DNA of 64,000 nt from G965195345 sp965277775 (GCA_965277775.1 OZ255843.1:248001-312000); one strand, 5' to 3'; shown: positions 19,101-28,350, counted from the first letter of the stretch. A program made the numbers and translations. The notes: generated from the letters alone by a model not told the origin.

Positions 19101-19391
19101 GGGACGGCCCGTTATTTGACCGAGGCGGGTATTTCAGACATTGAAACCATCAACAAGGTTTATGAGGGACGCCCCCACATTGTAGATGCCTTGAAGAATA
19201 AAGAGGTGGACCTCATTGTCAATACTTCCGAGGGCACGCAAGCCGTCATCGATTCATACGAAATCCGACGCGCCGCCGTGATGAATAAAATCACTTATGC
19301 CACCACCATTCGCACCGCCGTTGCCATGACCTTGGCTATGCCCTACGATCCCTATGAATCGGTCCATTCCGTGCAAACATTATTTGAATAA
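16173..19391 (+). CDS. carB: Carbamoyl-phosphate synthase large subunit
   Basis: The 1072-residue protein equals E. coli CarB (1073). It contains two homologous ATP-grasp halves, each with a GAGPIVIGQACEFDYSG or GGGPNRIGQGIEFDYCC type motif, an oligomerisation region between them and a C-terminal MGS-like allosteric domain (IATRGTARYLTEAG). It makes carbamoyl phosphate from bicarbonate, ammonia and two ATP. It forms an operon with carA. Confidence 0.98.
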   Translation: MPKRTDIHTILIIGAGPIVIGQACEFDYSGAQACKSLREEGYKVVLINSNPATIMTDPEVADVTYIEPIHWQAVEKIIEKERPEALLPTMGGQTALNCALDLFHNGVLEKYHCELIGANQNAIDKAEDRQRFKESMDKIGLESARASIAHSLEEAWSVQTQIGFPTIIRPSFTLGGSGGGIAYNHEEFEQICQHGFDLSPTNELLIEESLLGWKEYEMEVVRDQADNCIIVCSIENFDPMGVHTGDSITVAPAQTLTDKEYQQLRNASIAILREIGVDTGGSNVQFAINPENGRIIVIEMNPRVSRSSALASKATGFPIAKIAAKLSVGYTLDELKNDITSGLTPASFEPSIDYIVTKIPRFTFEKFPSANDRLTTQMKSVGETMAIGRTFQESLQKALRGLETDRTGLDELIEASENAKEDRAKCLRELREPGPNRIWYLADAFRLNLSFERIFEACRIDPWFLHQVKHLVDTEQTIREHNLQSIQAYDMYQWKRQGFSDARMAHLLRTDEAAIRALRVNMGIRAVFKRVDTCAAEFATDTAYLYSTYEATCEARPSKRKKIIILGGGPNRIGQGIEFDYCCVHAALALRDAGWETIMINCNPETVSTDYDISDRLYFESLTLEDVMNVVDIEQPHGMIVHYGGQTPLKLANQLHKLGVNIIGTSPNSIDQAEDRQHFQKLLQQADLRQPANATASDIESAQKLASAIGYPLVVRPSYVLGGRAMKIIYEPSELQQYMTSAVQVSNDSPVLLDRFLDDAVELDVDAISDGEQVIVAGIMEHIEQAGIHSGDSACCLPPYRMAQSVIDEIHRQTIVLAKALKVIGLMNVQFAVQGDKIYVLEVNPRASRTVPFVSKATGQPWAKIAALCMAGHSLAQQKVKAPEKTKHFAVKESVFPFIKFTGVDPILGPEMRSTGEVMGIGYTFAEAFAKATAGANCTIPLKGTVFLSLRKRDQHQGIELATALQQKQFKIIATRGTARYLTEAGISDIETINKVYEGRPHIVDALKNKEVDLIVNTSEGTQAVIDSYEIRRAAVMNKITYATTIRTAVAMTLAMPYDPYESVHSVQTLFE

Positions 19392-19402
19392 TCGCGCGCC
19401 TA

Positions 19403-20023
19403 ATGCTTCGATTAAACATTCATCCCGATTCTCCACAAACCCGCCTCATAAACCGCGTTTGCACCGTTCTCGAACAAGATTCCGTCATTGTCATACCTAC
19501 AGATTCTTGCTATGCATTGGCCACAGCCTTGGGCAATAAATCGGCGTTTAAACGCATTCAAAATATCCGTCAATTAGAACAAGAACATCTGTTTAGCCTG
19601 CTTTGCAAAGACGTTTCTAATCTATCGACCTTTGCCAAGATCAACAACAGCCAATACCGCACGCTGAAACGCTGTACCCCCGGTCCATACACATTCATTC
19701 TAAAAGCCACGCGCGATGCGCCCAAATTGGTCATGCAAGAAAAACGCAACGAAATTGGCATACGCATTCCTGACAACAAGGTCTTGCAAGCCATTTTAAA
19801 AGCTTGGGATGCGCCCTTGTTGAGCACCACCTTAAGACTGCCCGAATCATCCGATCTGACCACTGAAGCAGACATCATTGAATCGTTGCTGTCAAAGCAC
19901 ATTGATTTGTTGGTCAATGGCGGCAACAGCGGACTTGAACCAACCACCATCATAAACCTGATCGATGAGCCCCCTACCTTAGTGCGCTTAGGCAAGGGTT
20001 CGGCGGGCTTTTTAGACGTATAA
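19403..20023 (+). CDS. yciO: YciO family protein (Sua5/YciO/YrdC fold)
   Basis: The 206-residue protein has the YrdC-like fold signatures: VIVIPTDSCYALATALGN, a PGPYTFILKAT motif and GIRIPDN. It is closer to YciO than to TsaC by length (206, same as E. coli YciO) and by its context next to rluB. TsaC makes threonylcarbamoyl-AMP for the t6A tRNA modification; YciO is a paralogue whose physiological role is not settled. It follows carB by 11 bases and is probably in the same transcript. Confidence 0.85.
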   Translation: MLRLNIHPDSPQTRLINRVCTVLEQDSVIVIPTDSCYALATALGNKSAFKRIQNIRQLEQEHLFSLLCKDVSNLSTFAKINNSQYRTLKRCTPGPYTFILKATRDAPKLVMQEKRNEIGIRIPDNKVLQAILKAWDAPLLSTTLRLPESSDLTTEADIIESLLSKHIDLLVNGGNSGLEPTTIINLIDEPPTLVRLGKGSAGFLDV

Positions 20024-20032
20024 TCAATCACC

Positions 20033-20674
20033 ATGGATTTAAGCCTCATTCAAAAAATCTCAATTTTTGCGCTACCAGTGATTTTTGCCATCACTGTACA
20101 CGAGTATGCCCATGGTTGGGTTGCGCACAAACTTGGTGATAACACTGCTAAAAGCTTGGGCAGATTAACCCTAAACCCGATTAAGCACATAGATATTCTT
20201 GGGACCGTTATCGTCCCTGGCGCACTGTTGATGCTGGGTGGATTTTTGTTCGGTTGGGCAAAGCCAGTACCCGTTGACATGCGTTACTTCAAAAACCCAC
20301 GTCAAGATATGGCTTGGGTGGCTGTGGCGGGTCCCTTATCCAATCTCATCATGGCCTGGCTATGGGCGTTGTTGATCCCAATAGGCAAAGCCTTGTATGC
20401 AACGGCGCCAGACGTTGGCTTGTTTTTAATTTACAGTGCCCAAGCGGGTGTGGTGATCAATATCGCCTTGATGGTGCTGAACCTATTGCCCATTCCGCCG
20501 CTCGATGGCAGTCGTATTCTTTCAGCCTTTTTGCCCGCCCACGTCAGTTATCAATTTAATCGTCTGGAACAATACGGCTTCATCATCCTAATTATTCTCT
20601 TAGCCTCTGGTCTATTGGCTCAATTCATTGGCCCAATCATCCATTTTTTGCAAAATTGGATTTTAGGATTCTGA
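20033..20674 (+). CDS. Site-2 protease family (M50) membrane metallopeptidase
   Basis: The 213-residue protein has four to six hydrophobic segments, a zinc-binding HEYAHGWVAHKLGD motif near the N-terminus and the third ligand in NLLPIPPLDGSRIL. This is the compact YwhC-like type of M50 peptidase without PDZ domains, found beside rluB or yciO-like genes in many bacteria. It probably cleaves within the membrane; the substrate is unknown. It sits 9 bases after the YciO gene and 9 bases before rluB. Confidence 0.88.
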   Translation: MDLSLIQKISIFALPVIFAITVHEYAHGWVAHKLGDNTAKSLGRLTLNPIKHIDILGTVIVPGALLMLGGFLFGWAKPVPVDMRYFKNPRQDMAWVAVAGPLSNLIMAWLWALLIPIGKALYATAPDVGLFLIYSAQAGVVINIALMVLNLLPIPPLDGSRILSAFLPAHVSYQFNRLEQYGFIILIILLASGLLAQFIGPIIHFLQNWILGF

Positions 20675-20683
20675 GAATCATCC

Positions 20684-21430
20684 ATGCGCATACATAAATG
20701 GTTGGCCGAATCTGGGGTGGCTTCTCGTCGTGGCAGTGAAAAACTCATCCAAGAAGGACGGGTGACCGTCAATCATAAGGTGGCGAGTATTGGGCAAATC
20801 ATTGACCCTGAAAAAGACCGCATTCAGGTCGATCGTAAAACGCTTAAAACCCTGGCGACCTTCGCCACAGAAGTGTTGCTTTACAATAAGCCTAACGGCG
20901 AAATTGTCAGTCGCCATGACCCGCAAAAAAGGCGAAGCGTTTTCCAATCACTGCCGCGGGCGAAAAACGGACGCTGGATCAGCATTGGTCGCCTCGATTT
21001 TAACACTTCAGGCCTTTTGTTATTCACCAATAACGGTCACTTAGCCAATCAGTTGATGCACCCAAGCTCAGGCGTCGAGAAAGAATATGCTGTCAGAATC
21101 CGAGGTGAATTATCGGCTGAAGAAATGACAACCTTCAAGACGGGCATTGCCTTAGAAGATGGTATGGCTCAGTGTGTGAACATAGAAGAGCGTGGCGGTG
21201 AAGGCCATAACCGCTGGTATCACCTCACCATGATCGAAGGGCGCAATCGCATCATTCGTCGAATGATGGCTGCCAAAGACAAACAAGTATCCAGGCTGAT
21301 TCGTGTACGCTATGCCCATCTCACCTTGCCAGCATGGCTCAGCCATGGCAAAGTACAGCCATTAGAAACGCAAGATATTGACCGATTGCAAAATTTGGTC
21401 AAAAACAACCCAGATCGACGGGCTCAATAA
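20684..21430 (+). CDS. rluB: 23S rRNA pseudouridine synthase (RluB type)
   Basis: The 248-residue protein has an N-terminal S4 RNA-binding domain (MRIHKWLAESGVASRRGSE) and an RsuA-type catalytic domain with the catalytic aspartate in GRLDFNTSGLLLF. RluB modifies U2605 of 23S rRNA in E. coli. The call of RluB rather than RluE/RluF rests on the S4 domain, on length and on the yciO context. It lacks the long basic tail of E. coli RluB (291). It is the last gene of the carAB run and converges with ybbP; no convincing terminator is visible in the 42 bases between. Confidence 0.88.
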   Translation: MRIHKWLAESGVASRRGSEKLIQEGRVTVNHKVASIGQIIDPEKDRIQVDRKTLKTLATFATEVLLYNKPNGEIVSRHDPQKRRSVFQSLPRAKNGRWISIGRLDFNTSGLLLFTNNGHLANQLMHPSSGVEKEYAVRIRGELSAEEMTTFKTGIALEDGMAQCVNIEERGGEGHNRWYHLTMIEGRNRIIRRMMAAKDKQVSRLIRVRYAHLTLPAWLSHGKVQPLETQDIDRLQNLVKNNPDRRAQ

Positions 21431-21472
21431 CAGCTGACCGTTATGGACGTTTTGCTGTAACACCATCAGACG

Positions 21473-24064
21473 CTACGACTGTAGCAACACCCAAGGTTTT
21501 TGGCGAATGACTGAACGTGCAGCCATTTGTACGATAAAGATACAAATGAAAGTAATCAGCGCCGATGTCCCCATCAATTGAAGCCCATTGATCGGCCAAA
21601 TATTTTGAAACAGTTGATACGATAATACCCAAGTGAAGACGATGCTGACCAGCCCGCCGATGAGTGCGGCAATGAACGATAATAAGCCAAATTCAATCGA
21701 TAACATTGTGCGAATGTGCCCCGCCCTGCTCCCCAATACTTTGAGCAAATTAATTTCCCAGAGTCGATTGTGCGCCTCTGTTCGAGCAATGGCATAAATA
21801 ACAGCCAAACCTGCCAATAACGACAATACCGCCATGAATAACATGGCGATCACCACTTGATCGGCCAATTTGATGATTCTTTGTACCACCATTTTGACAT
21901 CAATCAATGACACATTCGGGAATGCTTTAACCAATTCTCGGCGTAGTGTGGCTTTTTCAGCGTCTTTGATTTGCGAAATGCTCCCAAGAAACGATTTGGG
22001 TGCGTCTTCCAAAACACCGGTTTGCACCAAAATAAAAAAGTTGGGCTGAAAACTGTTCCACTGTACTTTTCGTAAGTTTTTCACAATGGTTGTTAGAGGC
22101 ACACCGAGCACATCAAAAACAATGGTGTCGCCGACTTTAAACTCATATCGACGGGCAAAATTTTCGTCCATTGAAATTTCAATCACAGCATCGCTTTGCG
22201 CATCGTATTGAGACACAATGGGCTCGCCTTCAACAATGCGTTCCGAGCTGTACAAAGATTCTCGAAATGAGAGGTTAAAACCTCTGCGCCTAAAGGTCTG
22301 CCCATCGGTTTGGTCATCATTTTCGGCTTGCGCTTGTTTTTGTTGTAGGCGCTCATTAAAAGGTTGACCGTTCACCGACTTAATCCGACCTCGAACATTG
22401 GGTGAAAGATAATTGAGCGATACTTGCCTTTGTTGTAAGAATGCCGTCAATTCGTCAAGCTGTTCTTCTTGAATGTCGAACAAGAAGTAATCGGGCAAAA
22501 CAAATGATTTGGGTGAGGCGATCTCTTGTTTGATGCCTTGATAGAGTTGAGGCGATATGTTGAGTAAAAAAGCGCCTAAGGCAATGGCCAAAAACACCGA
22601 TAAACTGCTCTGCCTGCGTCTATAGATATTTCTAAACGCCATCATGATGGTCACTTGATCTTGATCTGAATAGCGTTTGATCAAGGCAAACAGTCCCCAA
22701 GCCATGAGGGCAAACAACCCAACCGACAACACCAGGCCACCAATAAACAAAGTGCCAATGAGCCATGACGATTGGATAATCGCCAATCCCCAAAACAACA
22801 GCAACATGGGGGCATAGCTGAGTAATTGTTGGACATTTAGGCGCGTTGGTTGACGAATTAATTGTTCTGAAAAAACATCATTGGGGCGAATATTTCGATG
22901 ACTGATCATGACGGGCAGGCAAAAAAACAAACTACTCAACACGCCAACCACCATCGCCATAACAATAATCGGGTATTCTAATGTCAGATTGACCGTTTCA
23001 AAGACCGTTTGTTGTAACAACTGTTCAATCAGAGGCATCAATACCGCCACCAGAATAATCGACACAGAGGCGGCCAAAAACCCTAAGATGAGCACTTGGG
23101 CAATCAGCACAGAATAGGCATTTCTGAAGGTGGCGCCCAAGCTTTGTAAAATCGCCATTTGCATCAACCTTTGGTTGAAATAATGTCGAAATAAATAAGC
23201 ACTGCCCGTTGCTGAAATGAACAAGGCAATGAGCCCGACCAAACTCAAAAAGCCACCAATATATTGCAAAAGATCGACTATGCGTGCGTTGGCATTGTTA
23301 TAACTTAACACGCGAAAAGGCGTCAAATCGGGGTTGACATTAAAAGCCTGATTGAAAGCATTTTCAAGCAATTTAATGTCCATATCATCGGGTACTTTCA
23401 GCAAATAATAGTAATTAACCCGACTGCCTAACTGGATCAACTGAGTTTTGGGCAACCAATTAATGCCCACGTATATTTTGGGCGCAATGCCTGACCGACC
23501 GACCACGCCTGGTGTGTCTTCAGCCACACGGTCCTGAACGCGAAAGGTCTGTTGCCCAATTTGAATGTCATCGCCACTGTTAACGTTCAAAAACGCTCGA
23601 GCGTGTTCATCCATCCAAGCAATGGGTCTATTGATCAAACGTTCTGTAATCAGGGTTTCGCTGGCTTCTATCGATGCGGCGTTTGAATCAGCGCTCTCGT
23701 CAGCGATCCTAAATGACCCGTACAGTGGATATTGTTGATCAATGCCTGTGACTTGCATCAAAGCGGTATTATTGGGCGCAGCCACCATCGAGAAGAAGGT
23801 GGTCATAAAAGCTTGTTCTGAATTTACAGGCGTTTGCGCCGACAAGGTTTCGAGCGATTTTTCGGTATAGGGGATGCGTGAGGACACGACCAAATCAGCG
23901 GTTAAAATGTTTTTTAAATTGGCTTGTAAATATTGAGTGATCGACGCTTTGAAGGTTGCGACAACGAGTAACCCCACCAAGCCTAATGATAGACTAAAAA
24001 TGAAAAATAATGAGAAAGCGCGATTATTGATCAGCTCTTTCCAACCCAGCTTCAGCCACAGCAT
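21473..24064 (-). CDS. ybbP: ABC transporter permease, YbbP/FtsX-like
   Basis: With the ATG at 24064, which touches the stop of the ATPase gene (TAATG), the protein has 863 residues beginning MLWLKLGWKELINN. It has an N-terminal membrane helix, a MacB-type periplasmic domain, FtsX-like membrane bundles in the middle and at the C-terminus, and a second periplasmic region between. This matches YbbP, the permease partner of YbbA. The cargo is unknown; neighbouring tesA suggests an envelope or lipid-related role. A longer start upstream would overlap ybbA by 43 bases. Confidence 0.85.
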   Translation of the reverse strand: MLWLKLGWKELINNRAFSLFFIFSLSLGLVGLLVVATFKASITQYLQANLKNILTADLVVSSRIPYTEKSLETLSAQTPVNSEQAFMTTFFSMVAAPNNTALMQVTGIDQQYPLYGSFRIADESADSNAASIEASETLITERLINRPIAWMDEHARAFLNVNSGDDIQIGQQTFRVQDRVAEDTPGVVGRSGIAPKIYVGINWLPKTQLIQLGSRVNYYYLLKVPDDMDIKLLENAFNQAFNVNPDLTPFRVLSYNNANARIVDLLQYIGGFLSLVGLIALFISATGSAYLFRHYFNQRLMQMAILQSLGATFRNAYSVLIAQVLILGFLAASVSIILVAVLMPLIEQLLQQTVFETVNLTLEYPIIVMAMVVGVLSSLFFCLPVMISHRNIRPNDVFSEQLIRQPTRLNVQQLLSYAPMLLLFWGLAIIQSSWLIGTLFIGGLVLSVGLFALMAWGLFALIKRYSDQDQVTIMMAFRNIYRRRQSSLSVFLAIALGAFLLNISPQLYQGIKQEIASPKSFVLPDYFLFDIQEEQLDELTAFLQQRQVSLNYLSPNVRGRIKSVNGQPFNERLQQKQAQAENDDQTDGQTFRRRGFNLSFRESLYSSERIVEGEPIVSQYDAQSDAVIEISMDENFARRYEFKVGDTIVFDVLGVPLTTIVKNLRKVQWNSFQPNFFILVQTGVLEDAPKSFLGSISQIKDAEKATLRRELVKAFPNVSLIDVKMVVQRIIKLADQVVIAMLFMAVLSLLAGLAVIYAIARTEAHNRLWEINLLKVLGSRAGHIRTMLSIEFGLLSFIAALIGGLVSIVFTWVLSYQLFQNIWPINGLQLMGTSALITFICIFIVQMAARSVIRQKPWVLLQS

Positions 24065-24753
24065 TATTGCAATTTTCCTGCGAATACGTGCACCGAACGA
24101 TCGCAACGTTTGGCCAATTCCAAGTTGTGCGTGACCATCAGCATGCTCATGCCCTTTTGTTTGACCAAATCAAAAAATAGATTGGCGACGTGCGTCCCTG
24201 TTTCAAAATCCAGATTGCCCGTGGGCTCATCGGCTAAGAGTATGGCTGGATTGGTCACAAAGGCTCTGGCAATCGCCACCCGCTGACACTCACCACCACT
24301 CAACTGATTTGGGAAATGTTCAGCACGGGCGCTCAGTTGCACTTGATCTAAGGCCGCTAAGGCCTTGTTTTTGACGTCGCTCTCGCGCAAAATTTCCAAA
24401 GGCAGACTGACATTTTCCAAGGCGGTTAAATGGGGCATCAAATGAAATTTCTGAAAAACCATCCCAATGTGTTGCGAGCGGTACCGAGTCAAATCTTCTT
24501 CGGACATCTCCGAAATCGTTTCTCCAGCGAGAATGACTTGACCCGAGGTGGGACGATCCAATCCAGCTAACAAGGCTAAAAGCGTGGTTTTGCCACTGCC
24601 CGACTGCCCTGTGATGGCAAGCGATTCGTTGGATTGAAGGCTCAACTCAATCCCTTTCAAAACCTCTAAGGGTTGTTGGTCTGGGCCAACAAAAGATTTA
24701 TGAATGTTTTGAGCGTGGAGTAATGTGGTGCTTTGCGTGGCTTTTTCTGTCAT
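24064..24753 (-). CDS. ybbA: ABC transporter ATP-binding protein YbbA
   Basis: The 229-residue ATPase shows Walker A (TGQSGSGKTTLLALLAG), the signature motif (QLSGGECQRVAIARA) and Walker B (ILLADEPTGNLD). It belongs to the LolD/MacB group. It overlaps tesA by 4 bases (ATGA) and abuts ybbP, so the three form one unit. The tesA-ybbA-ybbP arrangement is known in E. coli and others, where tesA is divergent; here all three point the same way. Confidence 0.92.
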   Translation of the reverse strand: MTEKATQSTTLLHAQNIHKSFVGPDQQPLEVLKGIELSLQSNESLAITGQSGSGKTTLLALLAGLDRPTSGQVILAGETISEMSEEDLTRYRSQHIGMVFQKFHLMPHLTALENVSLPLEILRESDVKNKALAALDQVQLSARAEHFPNQLSGGECQRVAIARAFVTNPAILLADEPTGNLDFETGTHVANLFFDLVKQKGMSMLMVTHNLELAKRCDRSVHVFAGKLQ

Positions 24754-25385
24754 TTTTTAAATTTTTGCAGTTGTTGTTCAAAATGCGGCAATAAAAGGGT
24801 GGCGATGATTTCATGGCCTTGAGGATTGGGGTGAATGCCATCGGGTAGGTTATGTTCAGGTTGGGCGGCCACCCCAGCTAATAAAAATGGCACCAGAGGC
24901 ACATTTTCTTGTTCGGCAATCTCGGCAAAACTGGCATCGAATTGCTTGGCGTATTCTATGCCGTAATTGGGCGGGACGCGCATACCAGCTAAAAGGACTT
25001 GGGCGTTTTGCGCTTTGACCAATCGGATGGCGTCTTGTAAGTGCCCTCTCATGGCTTGCACCGATAAACCGCGTAGGCCATCGTTGGCGCCCAAAGCAAT
25101 CATTACCATGTCCGGTTTGGTTCTGAGATGCCAACGTAATCGCTTGGGCGCACTGGCTGAGACTGAGCCACTGATGCCACCATTTTGAATGGTGACATCG
25201 TAACCTTTTGCGCGTAATTTTTGTTGCAATAAGGTCGGAAAAGCTTGTTCGGGCGCAACGCCAAAGCCTGCGGTTAATGAGTCACCCAAGATGAGCAATT
25301 TGGCTGATTCAGCATAAACGATTGGACTGCCAAACAACAAAGCAGCAACCATGAGCAGACGCTGATTCAATGACTTGAAGTTCAT
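24750..25385 (-). CDS. tesA: Multifunctional acyl-CoA thioesterase I / lysophospholipase L1
   Basis: With the ATG at 25385 the protein has 211 residues and begins with a signal peptide ending near IVYA-ES, so it is periplasmic. The SGNH hydrolase blocks are present: LGDSLTAGFG with the nucleophile Ser, a Gly-containing block II, ALGANDGLRG and DGIHPNPQGH with the catalytic Asp-His. The open frame extends 41 codons upstream into the lipoprotein gene, but that part has no signal and is rejected. Partner of ybbA-ybbP. Confidence 0.94.
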   Translation of the reverse strand: MNFKSLNQRLLMVAALLFGSPIVYAESAKLLILGDSLTAGFGVAPEQAFPTLLQQKLRAKGYDVTIQNGGISGSVSASAPKRLRWHLRTKPDMVMIALGANDGLRGLSVQAMRGHLQDAIRLVKAQNAQVLLAGMRVPPNYGIEYAKQFDASFAEIAEQENVPLVPFLLAGVAAQPEHNLPDGIHPNPQGHEIIATLLLPHFEQQLQKFKK

Positions 25386-25410
25386 AGATGGCCCACGGAC
25401 TGTATGACGA

Positions 25411-26283
25411 CTACGATTGAAGGCTTTCGACCAATGAAATATAGTAATCCATCTCACGATTAAAGCGTATTTTTTGAGGTTTGGACAAACTTTGAGACAA
25501 TGCCACATAAAATTGCTTCACTGAGGCAATGCGCGTACGATAAGCTGTTCGATAAGCATCTGTATAAACAACCTCACCGTTTTTCAACCATTCAATGGGT
25601 CCAGCAATGACTTCATCGTAGGTCGGATTGTTTTGTAAGAAGGCAATAAATCGCTGTTGATTAAGTTGCCGTTGATCATTTCTATATTGCCAAAAATCCA
25701 ATGACCCCTCGCTCGCTTCTCGAATGAGCCTTTTTTGAGTGATGTTCAACGGTCCGAAGGTGTTTTCAAAAAAACCCATCCATCTTTTCTGATATTTTTC
25801 ACGATATTCTGAATCTAATAATTGCTCTGCTTTCTCCTCGTTATACTCTGCGAAAGCTTCTTGAATGACGGCAATTTGCTCGGGTTCTATGGTGATCATA
25901 AATTGCGCAATCACATCTTGAAACAACACCACATGACGTTTTCGGATTGTCTTAAAGTCATCAAAAAGCATATCGGTCTGTTCTGTACTCATACCTGTCG
26001 CAAATTGATTTTTAAAATTTTTCATTAAATGAATGATAGGCTTGAGTTCTTGTTGTTGATGACGCTCTAAAACAATAGGCAACTCTGCTTTAAGGTAGTC
26101 CTCTTGCGCCGAATTTAAATCAACATAATCGTCAACCTTGCCTATGATAAACCAGTCAAGATTATAGTAAATACGTTTGGCAATAAATTGCGTACAACCC
26201 GTCAATAGGGCAAAACACATCAAGCAAAGCGTTGCTCTTTTCAATAGCATTGGAGATTTTAAAGCAGTTTTGGTTTTATTCAT
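25411..26283 (-). CDS. DUF6279-family lipoprotein of unknown function
   Basis: The 290-residue protein has a lipoprotein signal with the lipobox LTGC (C30), so it is expected to be lipid-anchored. The mature part is alpha-helical and includes DWFIIGKVDDYVDLNSAQ and repeated charged segments resembling DUF6279 proteins. No function is known for the family. It lies 67 bases downstream of purF and 25 upstream of tesA. Family assignment is from remembered sequence patterns. Confidence 0.7.
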   Translation of the reverse strand: MNKTKTALKSPMLLKRATLCLMCFALLTGCTQFIAKRIYYNLDWFIIGKVDDYVDLNSAQEDYLKAELPIVLERHQQQELKPIIHLMKNFKNQFATGMSTEQTDMLFDDFKTIRKRHVVLFQDVIAQFMITIEPEQIAVIQEAFAEYNEEKAEQLLDSEYREKYQKRWMGFFENTFGPLNITQKRLIREASEGSLDFWQYRNDQRQLNQQRFIAFLQNNPTYDEVIAGPIEWLKNGEVVYTDAYRTAYRTRIASVKQFYVALSQSLSKPQKIRFNREMDYYISLVESLQS

Positions 26284-26350
26284 TGGGTTATACGATGCGA
26301 ATGGTTTAATCCTTGCTAAAATATGAAAAATGGCTCTATGGATTTCAAGC

Positions 26351-27859
26351 TCAAACAGAATTATACAATTCTATATTTTCCTTCTGCTCGGAAGGTTTTT
26401 TATGAGCCGATTTATCGCGCTCTGTCATTAAGGTTTTCAGGTACGCTTCAGTCACAGTGCCCGTGGTATAACAGCCGTCAAAACACGAGGCATCCAAACC
26501 GTCCAATCGAGGGTTCAAGGTTACTATACCTTCAATCAATTCGTCCAAATTTTGATAAAACAGCTCATCTGCGCCGATGAATTGCTTGATTTCAGGAATC
26601 GTTCGGTTGTAGCCGATCAATTCGTGTGGACATGGCATGTCTATGCCATACACATATTGATGTCTAACCGGTGGAGAAGCAGAGGCAAAATAGACTTTTT
26701 TGGCACCCGCCAACTTGGCTGATTTGACGATTTTTTGTGAGGTGGTACCACGCACAATTGAATCATCAACGATGAGCACTTTTTTGTTTTTAAACACCGA
26801 AGCAATGGTATTTAACTTTTGCCGCACAGAATTCTTTCGATGTTTTTGCCCAGGCATGATGAATGTGCGACCAATATAGCGGTTTTTGATGAAACCTTCA
26901 CTATAATTAACACCCAGTCCGTTAGCAAGTTCCAAGGCCGCTGTGCGTGAGGTATCGGGCACGGGCATGACCACATCAATTTCCAAGTCAGGCCACTTTT
27001 CGCGAATCTGTTTAGCCAATAAAGCCCCCATAACAAGCCGCGCTTGATACACTGAAATACCATCCATAGTAGAATCGGGTCGGGCAAAGTAAACGTATTC
27101 AAATATACAGGGTTTGTAATTTTGAACCTTGACCATCTTATGCGATTGTAAATGCCCTTCTAAGTCAATGAATAGGGCTTCACCCGGTTCAACATCGCGT
27201 ACCAACTCAAACCCAGAGACGTCCAAAGCCACGCTTTCTGAAGCCACCATCCATTGGTCGGATTTGCCACCATTTTTACGTTTACCCAGCACTAAGGGGC
27301 GCAAACCATTTGGGTCGCGAAAGGCAAACAGACCATAATTGGCAATCATGCCCACAACCGCATAAGCCCCTTCAGATCGTTTGCAAGTGTTTGAAATGGC
27401 TTTAAATAATGATTCAACTGATAAGAGGCCATGACGACTTAATTCATCCGCCAATACGTTCAATAAAACTTCTGAATCCGATTTTGTGTTGATGTGACGA
27501 CGTTCTTTGACAAAGAGTTGTTGAGATAATTGCTTGGCGTTGGTCAAGTTGCCGTTATGCCCCAAAATAATACCGTGGGGTGAATTGACATAAAAGGGCT
27601 GCGCTTCTGCTGAAGAATCCGTTCCAGCCGTCGGATAACGAACATGTCCAATACCACTTTTACCATTCAAAGATTTAATGTGTTGCTCACGGAATACATC
27701 GCGTACCAAGCCCTTGCCTTTGCGCAGATTAAATTGCCCTTGCTCACTCCAAGTCACAATGCCCGCAGCATCCTGCCCCCTATGCTGTAGCATGGTTAAA
27801 CCATCATAAAGCATCTGAGTCACATTCTTATTGCTAACAATTCCAATCACGCCACACAT
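26351..27859 (-). CDS. purF: Amidophosphoribosyltransferase
   Basis: The 502-residue enzyme has the N-terminal nucleophile C2 (MCGVIGIV), the glutaminase motifs RGQDAAGIVTW and GHVRYPTAG, and the PRPP-binding motif VLIVDDSIVRGTTS. It makes phosphoribosylamine, the first step of purine synthesis. Length matches E. coli PurF (505). It is downstream of the SPOR protein gene; cvpA, which usually lies between them, is absent. Confidence 0.97.
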   Translation of the reverse strand: MCGVIGIVSNKNVTQMLYDGLTMLQHRGQDAAGIVTWSEQGQFNLRKGKGLVRDVFREQHIKSLNGKSGIGHVRYPTAGTDSSAEAQPFYVNSPHGIILGHNGNLTNAKQLSQQLFVKERRHINTKSDSEVLLNVLADELSRHGLLSVESLFKAISNTCKRSEGAYAVVGMIANYGLFAFRDPNGLRPLVLGKRKNGGKSDQWMVASESVALDVSGFELVRDVEPGEALFIDLEGHLQSHKMVKVQNYKPCIFEYVYFARPDSTMDGISVYQARLVMGALLAKQIREKWPDLEIDVVMPVPDTSRTAALELANGLGVNYSEGFIKNRYIGRTFIMPGQKHRKNSVRQKLNTIASVFKNKKVLIVDDSIVRGTTSQKIVKSAKLAGAKKVYFASASPPVRHQYVYGIDMPCPHELIGYNRTIPEIKQFIGADELFYQNLDELIEGIVTLNPRLDGLDASCFDGCYTTGTVTEAYLKTLMTERDKSAHKKPSEQKENIELYNSV

Positions 27860-27888
27860 AGGTTCCTCTGTTTTGTCCTGAGCTTACA

Positions 27889-28344
27889 TTAAAATTTAAC
27901 TTTATAAATGACTGTATTTAATCGCAGCATTCTTTTCAGTTCATCAGCCATTTCTTCTGCTTTTTTACGTTGGATAAAAGGCCCCATACGGAGTAGATAA
28001 AGGGGTTTGCCGTTTTGAACTTTGGTCAATTGGTACACGGGATATTGTGCCCCGCTTAATTTTTTTTCTAAAGCATCTGCCAGATTTGGATTTGAAAAGG
28101 CCGCAATTTGTAAGATCCAAGAAAATTCTGGGGTTTGAATTGTGACGCCTTCTGCGGGTGCTTCGTTATTTTGAGCGGTTGTGCTTTGGGGCGTCACAAA
28201 GATGATTGAGGCGACACCATCCTCAATCGGGGGCTCAGTCATAAGGTGTTTTTCGTCATTGGCCACCCAGGTTGACAACTGTAATATGACCAACGATGGA
28301 ATGACCCAGACCAACGCGCCAATCACCATTTCAGTTTTGTTCAT
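27889..28344 (-). CDS. SPOR-domain protein (DedD-like)
   Basis: A 151-residue protein with one N-terminal membrane helix (about residues 8-26), a linker and a C-terminal SPOR domain (residues about 75-151: SWILQIAAFSNPNLADAL through LRLNTVIYKVKF). SPOR domains bind denuded septal glycan, so it is probably a division-site protein like DedD. It sits between folC and purF, the same place as dedD in E. coli. It is shorter than DedD (220) mainly in the linker. Confidence 0.85.
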   Translation of the reverse strand: MNKTEMVIGALVWVIPSLVILQLSTWVANDEKHLMTEPPIEDGVASIIFVTPQSTTAQNNEAPAEGVTIQTPEFSWILQIAAFSNPNLADALEKKLSGAQYPVYQLTKVQNGKPLYLLRMGPFIQRKKAEEMADELKRMLRLNTVIYKVKF

Positions 28345-28350
28345 GATCGC

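Noticed and set aside
21431..21472. Terminator between rluB and ybbP
   Set aside because: Only ACAGC/GCTGT and GCTAC/GTAGC short pairings without T-tracts.
25386..25508. Longer tesA start
   Set aside because: It would bury the signal peptide behind 41 unrelated residues inside the lipoprotein gene.
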